The notes beneath the pieces were generated by a model. That model searched no databases, was not told where the DNA came from, and saw only the letters and a list, made by a program, of their open reading frames with translations. The position numbers and the translations under genes are program-made. Shown piece after piece: positions 34,482-43,614 of a stretch of 64,000 nucleotides of DNA. The stretch spans positions 1 through 64,000 of the forward strand of contig JAEUHH010000014.1 of NCBI GenBank assembly GCA_016795505.1. Reading direction: 5' to 3'. Source of the DNA: Verrucomicrobiales bacterium. GTDB taxonomy: Bacteria; Verrucomicrobiota; Verrucomicrobiia; Verrucomicrobiales; DEV007. Within the stretch, counting starts at the first letter, position 1; each line of letters begins with the position of its first letter.

Positions 34482-35278
34482 ATTCCGTCAACGACTCCAC
34501 CGAAACCGAGAGCATCGCCCGGCTCAGCGTCACGAGCCTGACGGTCCGCTACGGCGATCTGGTCGCGGTCCGTGATGTCACGCTCGCTTTTCCGGACGGG
34601 CGTATCACCGCCTTGGTCGGCCCCTCGGGCTGCGGCAAGAGCAGCTTCCTGCACAGCTTGAATCGTCTCACCGATCTCATCCCCGGATGCCGCGTCACCG
34701 GGGGCATCCGGCTTTTCGACGGCACGGACATCGCGCATCCCCGCGCGGATGTGCTCGCGCTGCGCCGCCGCATCGGGATCGTCTTTCAACGACCGAATCC
34801 CTTTCCCCAGTCCATCCGGCGCAACTTCGAGATCCCCCTGCGCGAGCACGGCTGGCACCGGCGGGACATCCCGGACAAGATGGAGACCGTGCTCCGGCAG
34901 GTGGGTCTGTGGAAGGAGGTCAGCGACCGCCTCCACAAAAGTGCCGTCGCTCTGTCCGGCGGCCAGCAGCAACGGCTCTGCCTCGCCCGCGCGCTCGCCC
35001 TCGACCCCGAGGTCATCCTGTTCGACGAGCCGTGCAGCGCCCTCGATCCCATCGCCTCGGGCGTGGTCGAGGACTTGATCCATTCCCTTCGCGACAGGCT
35101 CACCGTGGCCATCGTCACGCACAATCTCGCCCAGGCCCGCCGCATCGCCGATCACGTGGCCGTGTTCTGGCATCGCGACGGAGCCGGGCAACTGATCGAG
35201 TCGGGGCCGGCCGGCCGGGTGTTGGCCGCGCCCTCCGACCCCGACGCGATGAGCTATCTGGGAGGAATGCGCGGATAG
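34478..35278 (+). CDS. pstB: Phosphate ABC transporter ATPase PstB
   Basis: 266 residues from ATG 34478. Walker A GPSGCGKSSFL, Q-loop VFQRPNPFPQSI (the PstB-specific QxPNPFP), signature LSGGQQQRL, Walker B VILFDEPCSALDP and switch IVTHNLAQA. The 4-bp ATGA overlap with pstA implies coupling. No phoU follows; the next sequence is REP-like element D and a convergent gene. Confidence 0.95.
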   Translation: MNSVNDSTETESIARLSVTSLTVRYGDLVAVRDVTLAFPDGRITALVGPSGCGKSSFLHSLNRLTDLIPGCRVTGGIRLFDGTDIAHPRADVLALRRRIGIVFQRPNPFPQSIRRNFEIPLREHGWHRRDIPDKMETVLRQVGLWKEVSDRLHKSAVALSGGQQQRLCLARALALDPEVILFDEPCSALDPIASGVVEDLIHSLRDRLTVAIVTHNLAQARRIADHVAVFWHRDGAGQLIESGPAGRVLAAPSDPDAMSYLGGMRG

Positions 35279-35321
35279 TCCGTCGCCCTATTCCGTCACG
35301 GGCTTCTCCCACGCTTCCGGC

Positions 35322-35395
35322 TTTCCGATCAAACAGGGTAGCCACTCCGATCAAACAGGGTCTGATCGGTGATTCAACCCTGTTTCATCAGACCG
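35322..35395. repeat. Dispersed REP-like palindrome, element D (composite)
   Basis: Two direct copies of TCCGATCAAACAGGGT (about 35324-35339 and 35346-35361), then TGATCGGTGATTCA and an inverted ACCCTGTTTCATCAGA. It lies between convergent pstB and rfaE2-purN. Its right half encodes the last residues (GLMKQG) and the TGA stop of rfaE2-purN. Confidence 0.88.
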
Positions 35396-36465
35396 GCCCA
35401 GTGGGCGGCGATGACGCGGGGATAGAGCTCATGCTCGCGCTCCTGGATGCGGGCGTGGAGGGTCTCGGCGGTGTCGCCGGGGAGGATGGGCACGCGCTCC
35501 TGGGCCAGCATGGCGCCGCTGTCGATGCCGGAGTCGACGAGATGCACGGTGCAGCCGGTCTCGGTATCGCCGGAGGCTAGGGCTCGCCTCCAAGCCCCGA
35601 GGCCGGGATAGAGGGGCAGGAGGGAGGGATGAATATTGAGGATGCGGCCGGCAAATGCTTCCAGCACGGGGCCGCGGAGGATGCGCATGAAGCCGGCGAG
35701 GATGACGAGATCGACTGAGGCTGACTTCAGGCGGTCGGCAATCTCCTTCAGGGCGGCATCGCCGAGGCGACCACCCCTTTCTGAGCCGGGCTCGATATGC
35801 AGGGCGGGCAGGCCGCGGCTCCGGGCCAGGCTCAGCACGCGGGAGTCGGCGACATCGCTGAGGACGACGGCAATGGTGGCATCGAGCGTGCCCCGGTCGA
35901 TGGCGTCGGCGATGGCTTCGAAATTGCTGCCGTGGCCCGAGCCCAGAATGGCCAGTCGGGGCCCTGTTCCCGGGCTTTTGTCGCCGTCGCCGGCCATCCG
36001 CCGCAGGGTGGCGCTGGTGGATTGGCCAGGAACGAGCGAGAGGATGCGGATCTCGCTGCCGGCGCGGTCGAGGGCGGCGCGTTCTTCGGGATTGAGGCTT
36101 TCGGGCGTGTAATCGCCGCCCTTGGCATAGAGATGGGGCCGGATGGCGTCGATGACGCGGGTGGCGCGTTTTTCGTCGAAGACGACGACGCGGTCGACAC
36201 AGGCGAGGGCGCGCAGGATCTCGGCCCGGTCGGCGGCGGTGTTGACGGGACGGCCTTCGCCTTTCAACTCGCGTACGGAGGCATCGCCATTGAGGGCAAC
36301 GACGAGCGCGTCACCGAGAGCGCGGGCTTCCTGGAGATAGCGCACGTGTCCGACGTGGAGGAGGTCGAAGCAGCCGTTGGTCAGGACGACCCGCCGGCCT
36401 TCGCGGTCGAGGGCATCGCGCCACGCGGCCACTGTGTCAGTATCGGAAATAAAGCTAGATTCCAT
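35374..36465 (-). CDS. Fusion of RfaE2 (heptose-1-P adenylyltransferase) and PurN (GAR formyltransferase)
   Basis: 363 residues from ATG 36465. Residues about 10-145 are an RfaE2/HldE-type nucleotidyltransferase for ADP-heptose synthesis (LTNGCFDLLHVGHVRYLQEA with the HxGH motif, AKGGDY). Residues about 160-360 are a PurN-type glycinamide ribonucleotide transformylase (ILGSGHGSNFEAIADAI, VILAGFMRIL, catalytic Asn-His in ILNIHPSLLP, Asp in DSGIDSGAML). Both halves keep their active residues, so both reactions, one for LPS core and one for purines, may be done by one chain. A Met in the linker (MAGDGDK) could start a separate PurN. The last codons and stop come from element D. Confidence 0.88.
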   Translation of the reverse strand: MESSFISDTDTVAAWRDALDREGRRVVLTNGCFDLLHVGHVRYLQEARALGDALVVALNGDASVRELKGEGRPVNTAADRAEILRALACVDRVVVFDEKRATRVIDAIRPHLYAKGGDYTPESLNPEERAALDRAGSEIRILSLVPGQSTSATLRRMAGDGDKSPGTGPRLAILGSGHGSNFEAIADAIDRGTLDATIAVVLSDVADSRVLSLARSRGLPALHIEPGSERGGRLGDAALKEIADRLKSASVDLVILAGFMRILRGPVLEAFAGRILNIHPSLLPLYPGLGAWRRALASGDTETGCTVHLVDSGIDSGAMLAQERVPILPGDTAETLHARIQEREHELYPRVIAAHWAGLMKQG

Positions 36466-36536
36466 GCAATCCCGTGGGATCAATACCCCAGCGAATCCCG
36501 CCACGCATCCTGAAACCCACGAATTGATTCCCCCCC

Positions 36537-37637
36537 ATGCGCGACACGCGAATCGAACAACTGGCCCGGCAACTTGTCCGTTACTCCACCAAGGTTCAAA
36601 AAGGCGACAATGTGCTGATCGATGTCTTCGATGTGCCGGAGGATGTGGCGATCGCCCTGATCCGCGAGGTCCGGGCGGTGAAGGCGAATCCGTTTGTGAA
36701 CATCAACCAGGCCCGCATCGCCCGCGAGATGGGCATCGGCGCGACGGAGGCCCAGTACCAGACCATCGCCAAGAATGCATTGGCCCAGATGAAGTCGATG
36801 AATGTCTACATCGCGGTGCGCGGCAGTCACAACATCAATGAACTGTCCGACGTGCCGAGCGAGCGGATGCGGCTGATCTCGTCGATCATGCGTCCGGTGA
36901 TGAACCACCGGATCAATGAGACCCGCTGGTGCGTGCTGCGCTGGCCGAACCCCTCGATGGCGCAGAGCGCCGGGATGTCGACGGAGGCGTTCGAGGATTT
37001 CTATTTCCAGGCCTGTCTGCTCGACTATGCCAAGCTGGCTCCGGCGATGAAGGCGCTGGCAAAGCTGATGGATGCGACCAACGATGTCCACATCAAGGGA
37101 CCGGGCACGGACCTGCGCTTCAGCATCAAGGGGCTGAAGTCGATTCCGTGCGGCGGCTCGCACAACATCCCGGATGGGGAGTGCTTCACCGCGCCGGTGC
37201 GGAATTCGGTGGAGGGCACGATCCACTACAACGCGCCGTCGGTGTACCAGGGCATCGGCTTCGACGAGGTGAAGCTGACGTTTGAAAAGGGCCGCATCGT
37301 GAAGGCGACGGCCAACAAGGAGAAGGCGATCAACAAGATCCTCGATACGGACGAGGGCGCCCGCTATATCGGCGAGTTCGCGATCGGCTTTCATCCGGGG
37401 ATCAAGGAGCCGATGCGGGACATCCTGTTCGACGAAAAGATCGCGGGTTCATTCCATTTCACGCCGGGGCAGGCCTATGAGGGGCATGCCGACAATGGTA
37501 ACCGCAGCGCGGTGCACTGGGATCTGGTCTGCATCCAGCGGCCGGACTACGGCGGCGGCGAGATCTGGTTCGATGGCAAATTGATCCGGAAGGACGGCCA
37601 GTTCGTGCCGAAAAGTCTGCACGCGCTGAATTGGTGA
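36537..37637 (+). CDS. M29-family aminopeptidase
   Basis: 366 residues. The N-terminus [25 protein letters not shown] and the C-terminal metal-site region ([46 protein letters not shown]) match M29 peptidases (AmpS/PepS), dinuclear metalloenzymes that remove N-terminal residues in the cytoplasm. Expected Glu, His and Asp ligands are present. The start follows a C-run (CCCCCCC ATG) with no Shine-Dalgarno. It is divergent from rfaE2-purN across 71 bp. Confidence 0.9.
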   Translation: MRDTRIEQLARQLVRYSTKVQKGDNVLIDVFDVPEDVAIALIREVRAVKANPFVNINQARIAREMGIGATEAQYQTIAKNALAQMKSMNVYIAVRGSHNINELSDVPSERMRLISSIMRPVMNHRINETRWCVLRWPNPSMAQSAGMSTEAFEDFYFQACLLDYAKLAPAMKALAKLMDATNDVHIKGPGTDLRFSIKGLKSIPCGGSHNIPDGECFTAPVRNSVEGTIHYNAPSVYQGIGFDEVKLTFEKGRIVKATANKEKAINKILDTDEGARYIGEFAIGFHPGIKEPMRDILFDEKIAGSFHFTPGQAYEGHADNGNRSAVHWDLVCIQRPDYGGGEIWFDGKLIRKDGQFVPKSLHALNW

Positions 37638-37706
37638 TCGATTTCCGCGCCTGATGGAACAGGGGTTGCGGAAGGAACCGTCGGTGGTGACCTTCCGATT
37701 TCTGCG

Positions 37707-39893
37707 ATGACGACGACGGCGACGACGAGCGGCCTCGATACCCTGACCGTGCATCATGGTGATGCCAATCGCCTCGGGGCGACGTGGCGGCGGGATGGTA
37801 CGGTGAATTTCGCCGTGTTTTCCCATCATGGTGAGGCGGTGGACCTGGTGCTGTTCCGTCCCGGGTCGCCGGAGCGTGAGGCGGCGCGGGTGCGGCTGGC
37901 CGACCGCACGGGATCGGTTTGGCACGTGGCTGTGGGCGGGCTGGAGCCGGGCTGGCTTTACGGTTTTCGCGTCCACGGCCCGTGGATGCCGGAATGGGGG
38001 CAGTTGTTCAATGCGGACAAACTCCTGCTCGATCCCTATGCCCGCCAGATCCATGAGCCATCCCGGGCGCATCCGTGGCTGTATGGCGTGAATGCCTCGG
38101 GCAGGCGGGACCGTTTCGACAGCGCCACGGTGGCACCGAAGGCGGTCCTGCGCGGTCCGGGTGACGATTTCGACTGGGGTGATGACGCTCCGCCCTCCCG
38201 GCGCATGGTGGACGGCGTGATCTACGAGATGCATGTGAAGGGCTTCACCCGGCGCCTCGAGTCGGTGCCCGCACCGCTGCGGGGGACCTATGCCGGCCTG
38301 GGGCACGAGGCTGCGGTGGGCTACCTCCGTGACCTCGGCGTGACGGCGGTGCAGTTGTTGCCGGTGCATCATCACCTCGACGACGATTTCCTGCTGCGGC
38401 GGGGGTTGGTGAACTACTGGGGCTACAATACGATCGGCTTTTTCGCTCCAGAGGCCCGCTACGCGGCGACGGACGACCCGGTGACGGAGTTCAAGGCCAT
38501 GGTCCGGTCGCTGCATGCGGCGGGGATAGAAGTAATCCTGGATGTCGTGTACAACCACACCGGAGAAGCCGGTCCGGCGGGCCCGATGATCGGCTTTCGC
38601 GGGCTGGACAATCTCGCCTACTATCGGACACGGTCGAAATACCCCGAGGAGTATCAGGACTTCACCGGCTGCGGGAACAGTGTGAATGTGCCGCATCCCC
38701 ATGCTCTGCGGCTGGTGCTGGACAGCCTGCGCTACTGGGTGGAGGAAATGCGCGTTGACGGGTTCCGATTCGACCTCGCCGTCACTCTGGCGCGGGAGCC
38801 GGCGGCGTTCACCACGGAGGCGGCCTTTTTCAAGGCGGTGGCGGCAGATCCGGTGCTGTCGCGGGTGAAACTGATCGCCGAGCCGTGGGACATCGGCCGC
38901 GGCGGCTACCAGGTGGGTGCCTTCCCAACGGGCTGGGCCGAGCTGAATGGCCGGTATCGCGACTGTGTGCGCCGGTTCTGGCGGGGCGACGGGCGGGTGC
39001 TGGGGGAATTCGCCACCCGGCTGACCGGCAGCGAGGATCTATTTCACCACAATGGCCGTTCCCCGGGCGCGAGCGTGAATTTCATCACTTCCCACGACGG
39101 CTTTCCCCTGCAGGACTTGGTCAGTTGGAATGAGAAGCACAATGAGGCCAATGGAGAGGAAAACCGGGACGGCGACTCGCATAATCTTTCCTACAATCAC
39201 GGCGAGGAAGGCCCGACCGACGACCCGGAGATCCAGGCCATCCGGGAGCGGCAGTGCCGGAACTTTCTGGCCACGCTGTTCCTCTCGCAGGGATGTGTCT
39301 TCCTCCTCGGCGGGGATGAGGCGGGACGGACCCAGGGAGGCAACAACAATGCCTATTGCCAGGACAACGAAATCAGCTGGCACGACTGGTTGCGCATGGA
39401 GAGCCACGCGGAACGTCGGGAGTTCGTGAAGCGGCTGGCCGAGTTTCGCAGCCGGCACTCGGTGCTGCGTCGGCACGAGTTTCTCACCGGGCAACCGATC
39501 CACGGAGGCAAAGCCAGCGACATGGCGTGGTTCACGCCCGACGCGGAAACGATCGATCAGGCGACCTGGGACGCGGATTTGCCCGGTGTCTTTTCCGTGG
39601 TGATCAACCGCAATGCCGCCGACCATCGCTACAATGGTTGGCGCCTGCAGGAGAGCGACACGCTGCTGCTGATGTTCAACCCCAGTCCGGACGACCGCGA
39701 GTTCCGCCCGCCCGGTGGCGAGGGCATCATCTGGGAACTGGCGATCGACACTGCTCTTCCCGGTGGCTTTGCCGAGCCGGGTAAAGTCCGCTGCGACCGG
39801 TGCAGTTCCCTCACGGTCACGAGCCGGAGCCTTCAGGTCTGGCTGCTGCGGGAGGGCGGCTTTGCCCTGAGCCAGGAGCCGACGACGGAGTAG
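37707..39893 (+). CDS. glgX: Glycogen debranching enzyme (isoamylase type)
   Basis: 728 residues. N-terminal CBM48-like domain (GATWRRDGTVNFAVFSHHGEAVDLVLF, YGFRVHGPW), then a GH13 barrel: VILDVVYNHTGEAG, nucleophile Asp in VDGFRFDLAVTL, acid Glu in LIAEPWDIG and FITSHDGFPLQDLV with the transition-state Asp. GlgX cleaves alpha-1,6 branches of glycogen limit dextrins. No other glg genes are in the window. Between the M29 stop and this start (70 bp) is a weakened match to the REP-like core. Confidence 0.93.
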   Translation: MTTTATTSGLDTLTVHHGDANRLGATWRRDGTVNFAVFSHHGEAVDLVLFRPGSPEREAARVRLADRTGSVWHVAVGGLEPGWLYGFRVHGPWMPEWGQLFNADKLLLDPYARQIHEPSRAHPWLYGVNASGRRDRFDSATVAPKAVLRGPGDDFDWGDDAPPSRRMVDGVIYEMHVKGFTRRLESVPAPLRGTYAGLGHEAAVGYLRDLGVTAVQLLPVHHHLDDDFLLRRGLVNYWGYNTIGFFAPEARYAATDDPVTEFKAMVRSLHAAGIEVILDVVYNHTGEAGPAGPMIGFRGLDNLAYYRTRSKYPEEYQDFTGCGNSVNVPHPHALRLVLDSLRYWVEEMRVDGFRFDLAVTLAREPAAFTTEAAFFKAVAADPVLSRVKLIAEPWDIGRGGYQVGAFPTGWAELNGRYRDCVRRFWRGDGRVLGEFATRLTGSEDLFHHNGRSPGASVNFITSHDGFPLQDLVSWNEKHNEANGEENRDGDSHNLSYNHGEEGPTDDPEIQAIRERQCRNFLATLFLSQGCVFLLGGDEAGRTQGGNNNAYCQDNEISWHDWLRMESHAERREFVKRLAEFRSRHSVLRRHEFLTGQPIHGGKASDMAWFTPDAETIDQATWDADLPGVFSVVINRNAADHRYNGWRLQESDTLLLMFNPSPDDREFRPPGGEGIIWELAIDTALPGGFAEPGKVRCDRCSSLTVTSRSLQVWLLREGGFALSQEPTTE

Positions 39894-40082
39894 TGGTGGT
39901 GTGGTGTGGCGGGTTGGCTATTTGCCATTTCGGTCTGCGGTGGCAATTGCCATAGGGGTAAACCGTCTTACGTTACGACGATGTCAGTTCCATACGCGCC
40001 ACCTGCCTCCAGTTCACGCCGTCCGCAGGAAGATCTAGCGGCAGTCGTGGGCTTGGCGCGGTTTTTCTCTCCCGGTAGCGAT

Positions 40083-40643
40083 ATGGAAGCGAATTCACTT
40101 TATGCGAACGCCGAGCGACTTTTCATGCTTCTGGACGAGCGGCAGATACCTCACTTGCTGGTGGGAGGCCTCGCTCTGGTCTTCCATGCAGAGGCCCGCA
40201 ATACAGAAGATGTCGATCTCATCATGGCGTTGTCAGATCTGGATCGCTTGCCGGAACTCACCATAACGGATCGCAATGAATGGTTTGCGAAAGCCGCTTA
40301 CGGGCCGTTGCAGGTGGACATCCTGTTGACGGAGAATCCTCTTTTTGCTGAAGTCGCGGCAAAGCATGCCGAGACGCGGGACTACCGGGGACACCGTCTG
40401 CGTGTAGCCACGCCGGTTGGGTTGTTGCTTCTCAAGCTCTATGCTTTGCCCAGTCTCTATCGGCAGGGTCAGATCGCTCGTGCAGCCCTTTACGAGTCAG
40501 ACCTCGCGCTCTTGCTTTTGTCGCATCCAGTGGCGGATGAAACGCTCCTTGGCGCCCTGCGGCCGCACCTGATCGAAAGTGATGTCAACGCATTGGCTGA
40601 TGTACTCAGTGATGTTCGGGGACGGATGGAGCGTAAATTTTGA
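40083..40643 (+). CDS. Nucleotidyltransferase-fold protein (AbiEii/DUF6036-like)
   Basis: 186 residues from ATG 40083; the frame stays open to an ATG at 39981, which would add 34 residues unlike the family. LLVGGLALVFHAEARNTEDVDLIMAL holds the Gly-Gly and Asp-x-Asp of the minimal nucleotidyltransferase fold, and a third acidic residue occurs in LQVDILLTEN. Relatives include AbiEii toxins and uncharacterised proteins of mobile regions. No antitoxin partner is seen. The gene and the 190 bp before it are visibly less GC-rich than their neighbours, suggesting later acquisition. Confidence 0.7.
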   Translation: MEANSLYANAERLFMLLDERQIPHLLVGGLALVFHAEARNTEDVDLIMALSDLDRLPELTITDRNEWFAKAAYGPLQVDILLTENPLFAEVAAKHAETRDYRGHRLRVATPVGLLLLKLYALPSLYRQGQIARAALYESDLALLLLSHPVADETLLGALRPHLIESDVNALADVLSDVRGRMERKF

Positions 40644-40682
40644 GCGAATATTGAGGCCGCGGCTATCCTTTTGCGGCGTCAT

Positions 40683-43505
40683 TCAATGCGCCGCCAGCCA
40701 ATTTTCCCCCGTTCCGGTCTCGACCACGACGGGCACCTTCAGAGGCAGGGCTTCGCGCATGTTTCTTTCCACGAGCGGGACCACCGTCTCGCGCTCGTCG
40801 CGATGCAGGTCAAAGACGAGCTCGTCATGCACCTGGAGGATCATCCGGCTGCGATAGCCGCCTTCGCGCAGGGCGGCATCGATCCGCACCATGGCGATCT
40901 TGATCATGTCGGCGGCAGTTCCCTGGATGGGCGTGTTGATGGCGGTGCGCTCGGCGGCGTTGCGGATGGTGGCATTGGCGCTGTTGATGTCGCGCAGATG
41001 GCGGCGGCGGCCGGTGACGGTCTCGATGTAACCCTGTTGCCTCGCCGTTTCGACCGTGTTGTCCATGTAGGCTTTCACGCCCGGATACTGGCGGAAGTAC
41101 TGGTCGATGATCTCCCCGGCCTCGGAACGCGAGAGGGTGCCGAGGCGTTGTGACAGGCCGAAGGCAGAGATGCCGTAGATGATGCCGAAATTGACCATTT
41201 TGGCGGTGCGGCGCATGTCGGAGGTCACGGCATCGAGTTCCACCCCATAGACGCGCGCGGCGGTGATGGCGTGGATGTCATGCCCCGCCTCGAATGCCTC
41301 GATCATGGCCGCGTCGCCGCTCAGCGAGGCCATCACCCGCAGCTCGATCTGGGAGTAGTCGGCCGACAGCAGCACATGATCGGCGTCGCGTGGCACGAAG
41401 GCTTTCCGGATCTCACGGCCCTGCTCGGTGCGGATGGGAATGTTCTGCAGGTTGGGATTGTTCGACGCGAGCCGTCCGGTGGCGGTCATGAGCTGGAGGA
41501 AGGTGGTGTGAACGCGGCCGGTTGGCGGAAAGATCGCCGTCGGCAGGGCATCGACGTAGGTACCCTTCAATTTGGCCGCCTCGCGATAGGCGAGCAGGTC
41601 GGCGACGATGGGGTGGCTCCCCGACAGGGTGGCGAGGGTCTGCTCGTCGGTCTTGAACTGGCCGGTCTTGGTTTTCTTCGCTCCGTCGATGAGCTTGAGT
41701 CGGTCAAACAGGATCTCGCCGACTTGTTTCGGAGAATTCAAGTTAAACCGAGTCCCGGCGGCCTCGAAGACGCGGGTCTCCAGGTCCGCCATGGTGGCGG
41801 CCAACTGGGTGCCAATGTCGGCGAGGGCTGCGGGGTCGATCCGTACGCCCTCGGCTTCCATCCGCACCAGCACGGGCACGAGCGGAGCTTCGATTTCGTG
41901 AAAGACGCGGTCCTGGCCGTGTTCGGCCAGTTTTTCTCTGAGGATGCCGGCCAGTTGCCAGGTCACGTCGGCATCCTCGGCGGCATAGCGGGCGATTTTC
42001 TCCGGATCAGGGCCCGCGGGAGCGTCGGCTTGATCCAGATCGAACAGGCCGAGCTGTCCGGTCTTTTCCATCGGCGTGCCGAAGGCCTCCTCGTAGGTGA
42101 TGGGCTTGTAGCCGAGATAGGTCTCGGAGAGGTAGTCCATCTTGTGCCGCTGCTCGGGCTCGATCAGCGAGTGGGCCAGCATGGTGTCGAAAAGCGCGCC
42201 CGCCACGGAGATGCCGTGCCAGTGCAGCACGCCGATGTCGTACTTCAGGTTGTGGCCGGTCTTGGCGAGGCGCGGATCCTCCAACACGGCGCGGAAATCC
42301 TCCAGTGCCTCCGGGTTGCCCTCGGGCAGTTCGACATACCAGCCGAAATCTGGCTGCCAGGAAAAGGCGATGCCGAGCAGGCGGGCGGTCTTTTCATCGA
42401 GTCCGGTGGTCTCGATATCGAAGCAGAAGGAGTCGAGCTGTCCCAGCTCTTTCGCCAGGCTGGCGCGTCCGGCGGCGTCTCCGGCGCGGAGATGGCGGTA
42501 GTCCTTGGACACGTCGGCGATGGTGCGGAGCTTTGCGACCGTCGCGCCGTCTGCGGTGGTTTCGACGCCGTGGCCGCGTCCGGCGCTGAAATCCTCGCCA
42601 AACAGCTTTCTGCCGAGGGAATTGAACTCAAACTCGACAAACAGGCTGCGCAGCGCCTCGTCGTCGCGCGGGCCGAGCTTGAGCGCGTGGAAGTCGACCG
42701 GCACGGGCGCATCGACGATGATTTCGGCCAGTTTTCGTGACAGACGCGCCTGATCGGCGTGGGTGGCGACATTGTCCTTGAGTTTGCCTTTCAACTCGCC
42801 GGCATGGGCGAGGAGGTTGTCGACGCTGCCCCACTCGCTGACGAGTTTCTTGGCCGTTTTTTCGCCGATGCCGGGGATGCCCGGGATATTGTCCGATGCG
42901 TCGCCCCACAGTCCGAGGACGTCGATGACCTGCTCGGGCCGATCGACCAACCACTGCTCGCGGATGGCGGCGACATCGAGGATCTCTGGCGCGCTACCCT
43001 GCCGGCCGGGTTTGTAGATGAGGCAACGGTCGCTGACGAGTTGGGCGAAGTCCTTGTCGGGCGTCACCATGTAGACGGTGTAGTCGCCGACCGCCTCGGC
43101 CTGTTTGGCGAGGGTGCCGATGATGTCGTCGGCTTCGTAGCCGGGGCATTCCAGGACCGGGATGTCGAAGGCGCGGATGAGCCGCTTCACCGCCGGGATG
43201 GCGATGGCGATGTCCTCCGGCATGGCCTCGCGCTGGGCCTTGTAGGCGGGGAAAATTTCATGGCGCGGGGTCGGCTCGGGCGTGTCGAAGGCCACGGCAA
43301 TGTGGGTCGGCTTTTGATTCTCCATCAAGTCCAACAGCGTGGTGGCGAAGCCGTAGATCGCCGAAGTGTTGACCTTTTTTGAGTTGAAGATGGGCGCCCG
43401 GATCAGGGCAAAGTGGGCCCGGTAGATCAGCGCCATCCCGTCGAGGAGAAAGAGACGGTGATCGGTGGCGGCGGGTGCGGAGGTGTCGGCTTCGGGGGCG
43501 GGCAT
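40683..43505 (-). CDS. polA: DNA polymerase I
   Basis: 940 residues from ATG 43505. The 5'-3' nuclease domain (about 15-300: FLLDGMALIYRAHFAL, GYEADDIIGTLA, PDKDFAQLV, GIPGIGEKTA) is followed by a 3'-5' exonuclease domain with its acidic site intact (FCFDIETTGL, KYDIGVLHW, AEDADVTW), so proofreading is probably kept. The polymerase domain has motif A DYSQIELRVMA, motif B RRTAKMVNFGIIYG and motif C QVHDELVFDL. Used in repair and primer removal. Another ATG at 43529 would add eight residues. It lies downstream of the sigma factor gene, separated by a strong terminator. Confidence 0.96.
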   Translation of the reverse strand: MPAPEADTSAPAATDHRLFLLDGMALIYRAHFALIRAPIFNSKKVNTSAIYGFATTLLDLMENQKPTHIAVAFDTPEPTPRHEIFPAYKAQREAMPEDIAIAIPAVKRLIRAFDIPVLECPGYEADDIIGTLAKQAEAVGDYTVYMVTPDKDFAQLVSDRCLIYKPGRQGSAPEILDVAAIREQWLVDRPEQVIDVLGLWGDASDNIPGIPGIGEKTAKKLVSEWGSVDNLLAHAGELKGKLKDNVATHADQARLSRKLAEIIVDAPVPVDFHALKLGPRDDEALRSLFVEFEFNSLGRKLFGEDFSAGRGHGVETTADGATVAKLRTIADVSKDYRHLRAGDAAGRASLAKELGQLDSFCFDIETTGLDEKTARLLGIAFSWQPDFGWYVELPEGNPEALEDFRAVLEDPRLAKTGHNLKYDIGVLHWHGISVAGALFDTMLAHSLIEPEQRHKMDYLSETYLGYKPITYEEAFGTPMEKTGQLGLFDLDQADAPAGPDPEKIARYAAEDADVTWQLAGILREKLAEHGQDRVFHEIEAPLVPVLVRMEAEGVRIDPAALADIGTQLAATMADLETRVFEAAGTRFNLNSPKQVGEILFDRLKLIDGAKKTKTGQFKTDEQTLATLSGSHPIVADLLAYREAAKLKGTYVDALPTAIFPPTGRVHTTFLQLMTATGRLASNNPNLQNIPIRTEQGREIRKAFVPRDADHVLLSADYSQIELRVMASLSGDAAMIEAFEAGHDIHAITAARVYGVELDAVTSDMRRTAKMVNFGIIYGISAFGLSQRLGTLSRSEAGEIIDQYFRQYPGVKAYMDNTVETARQQGYIETVTGRRRHLRDINSANATIRNAAERTAINTPIQGTAADMIKIAMVRIDAALREGGYRSRMILQVHDELVFDLHRDERETVVPLVERNMREALPLKVPVVVETGTGENWLAAH

Positions 43506-43547
43506 GGGGCCGAGTGTAGAGCCCCGCATGCCGGGCGGCAAACGAAA

Positions 43548-43578
43548 CGGGCCTTCGCGATCATCTCGCGAAGGCCCG
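43548..43578 (-). terminator. Rho-independent terminator after the sigma factor gene
   Basis: A perfect 13-bp stem CGGGCCTTCGCGA / TCGCGAAGGCCCG with a 5-nt loop. Read on the minus strand it is followed by TTTCGTTT. It lies 37 bp beyond the sigma factor stop and before the polA start. Confidence 0.8.
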
Positions 43579-43614
43579 CTCGGGAAAAAGACGGGAAGGA
43601 TCGTCCGGCTTCGA

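Noticed and set aside
39924-39946. Terminator after glgX (TTGCCA...TGGCAA)
   Set aside because: Six-bp stem, 13-nt loop and no T-run on either strand.
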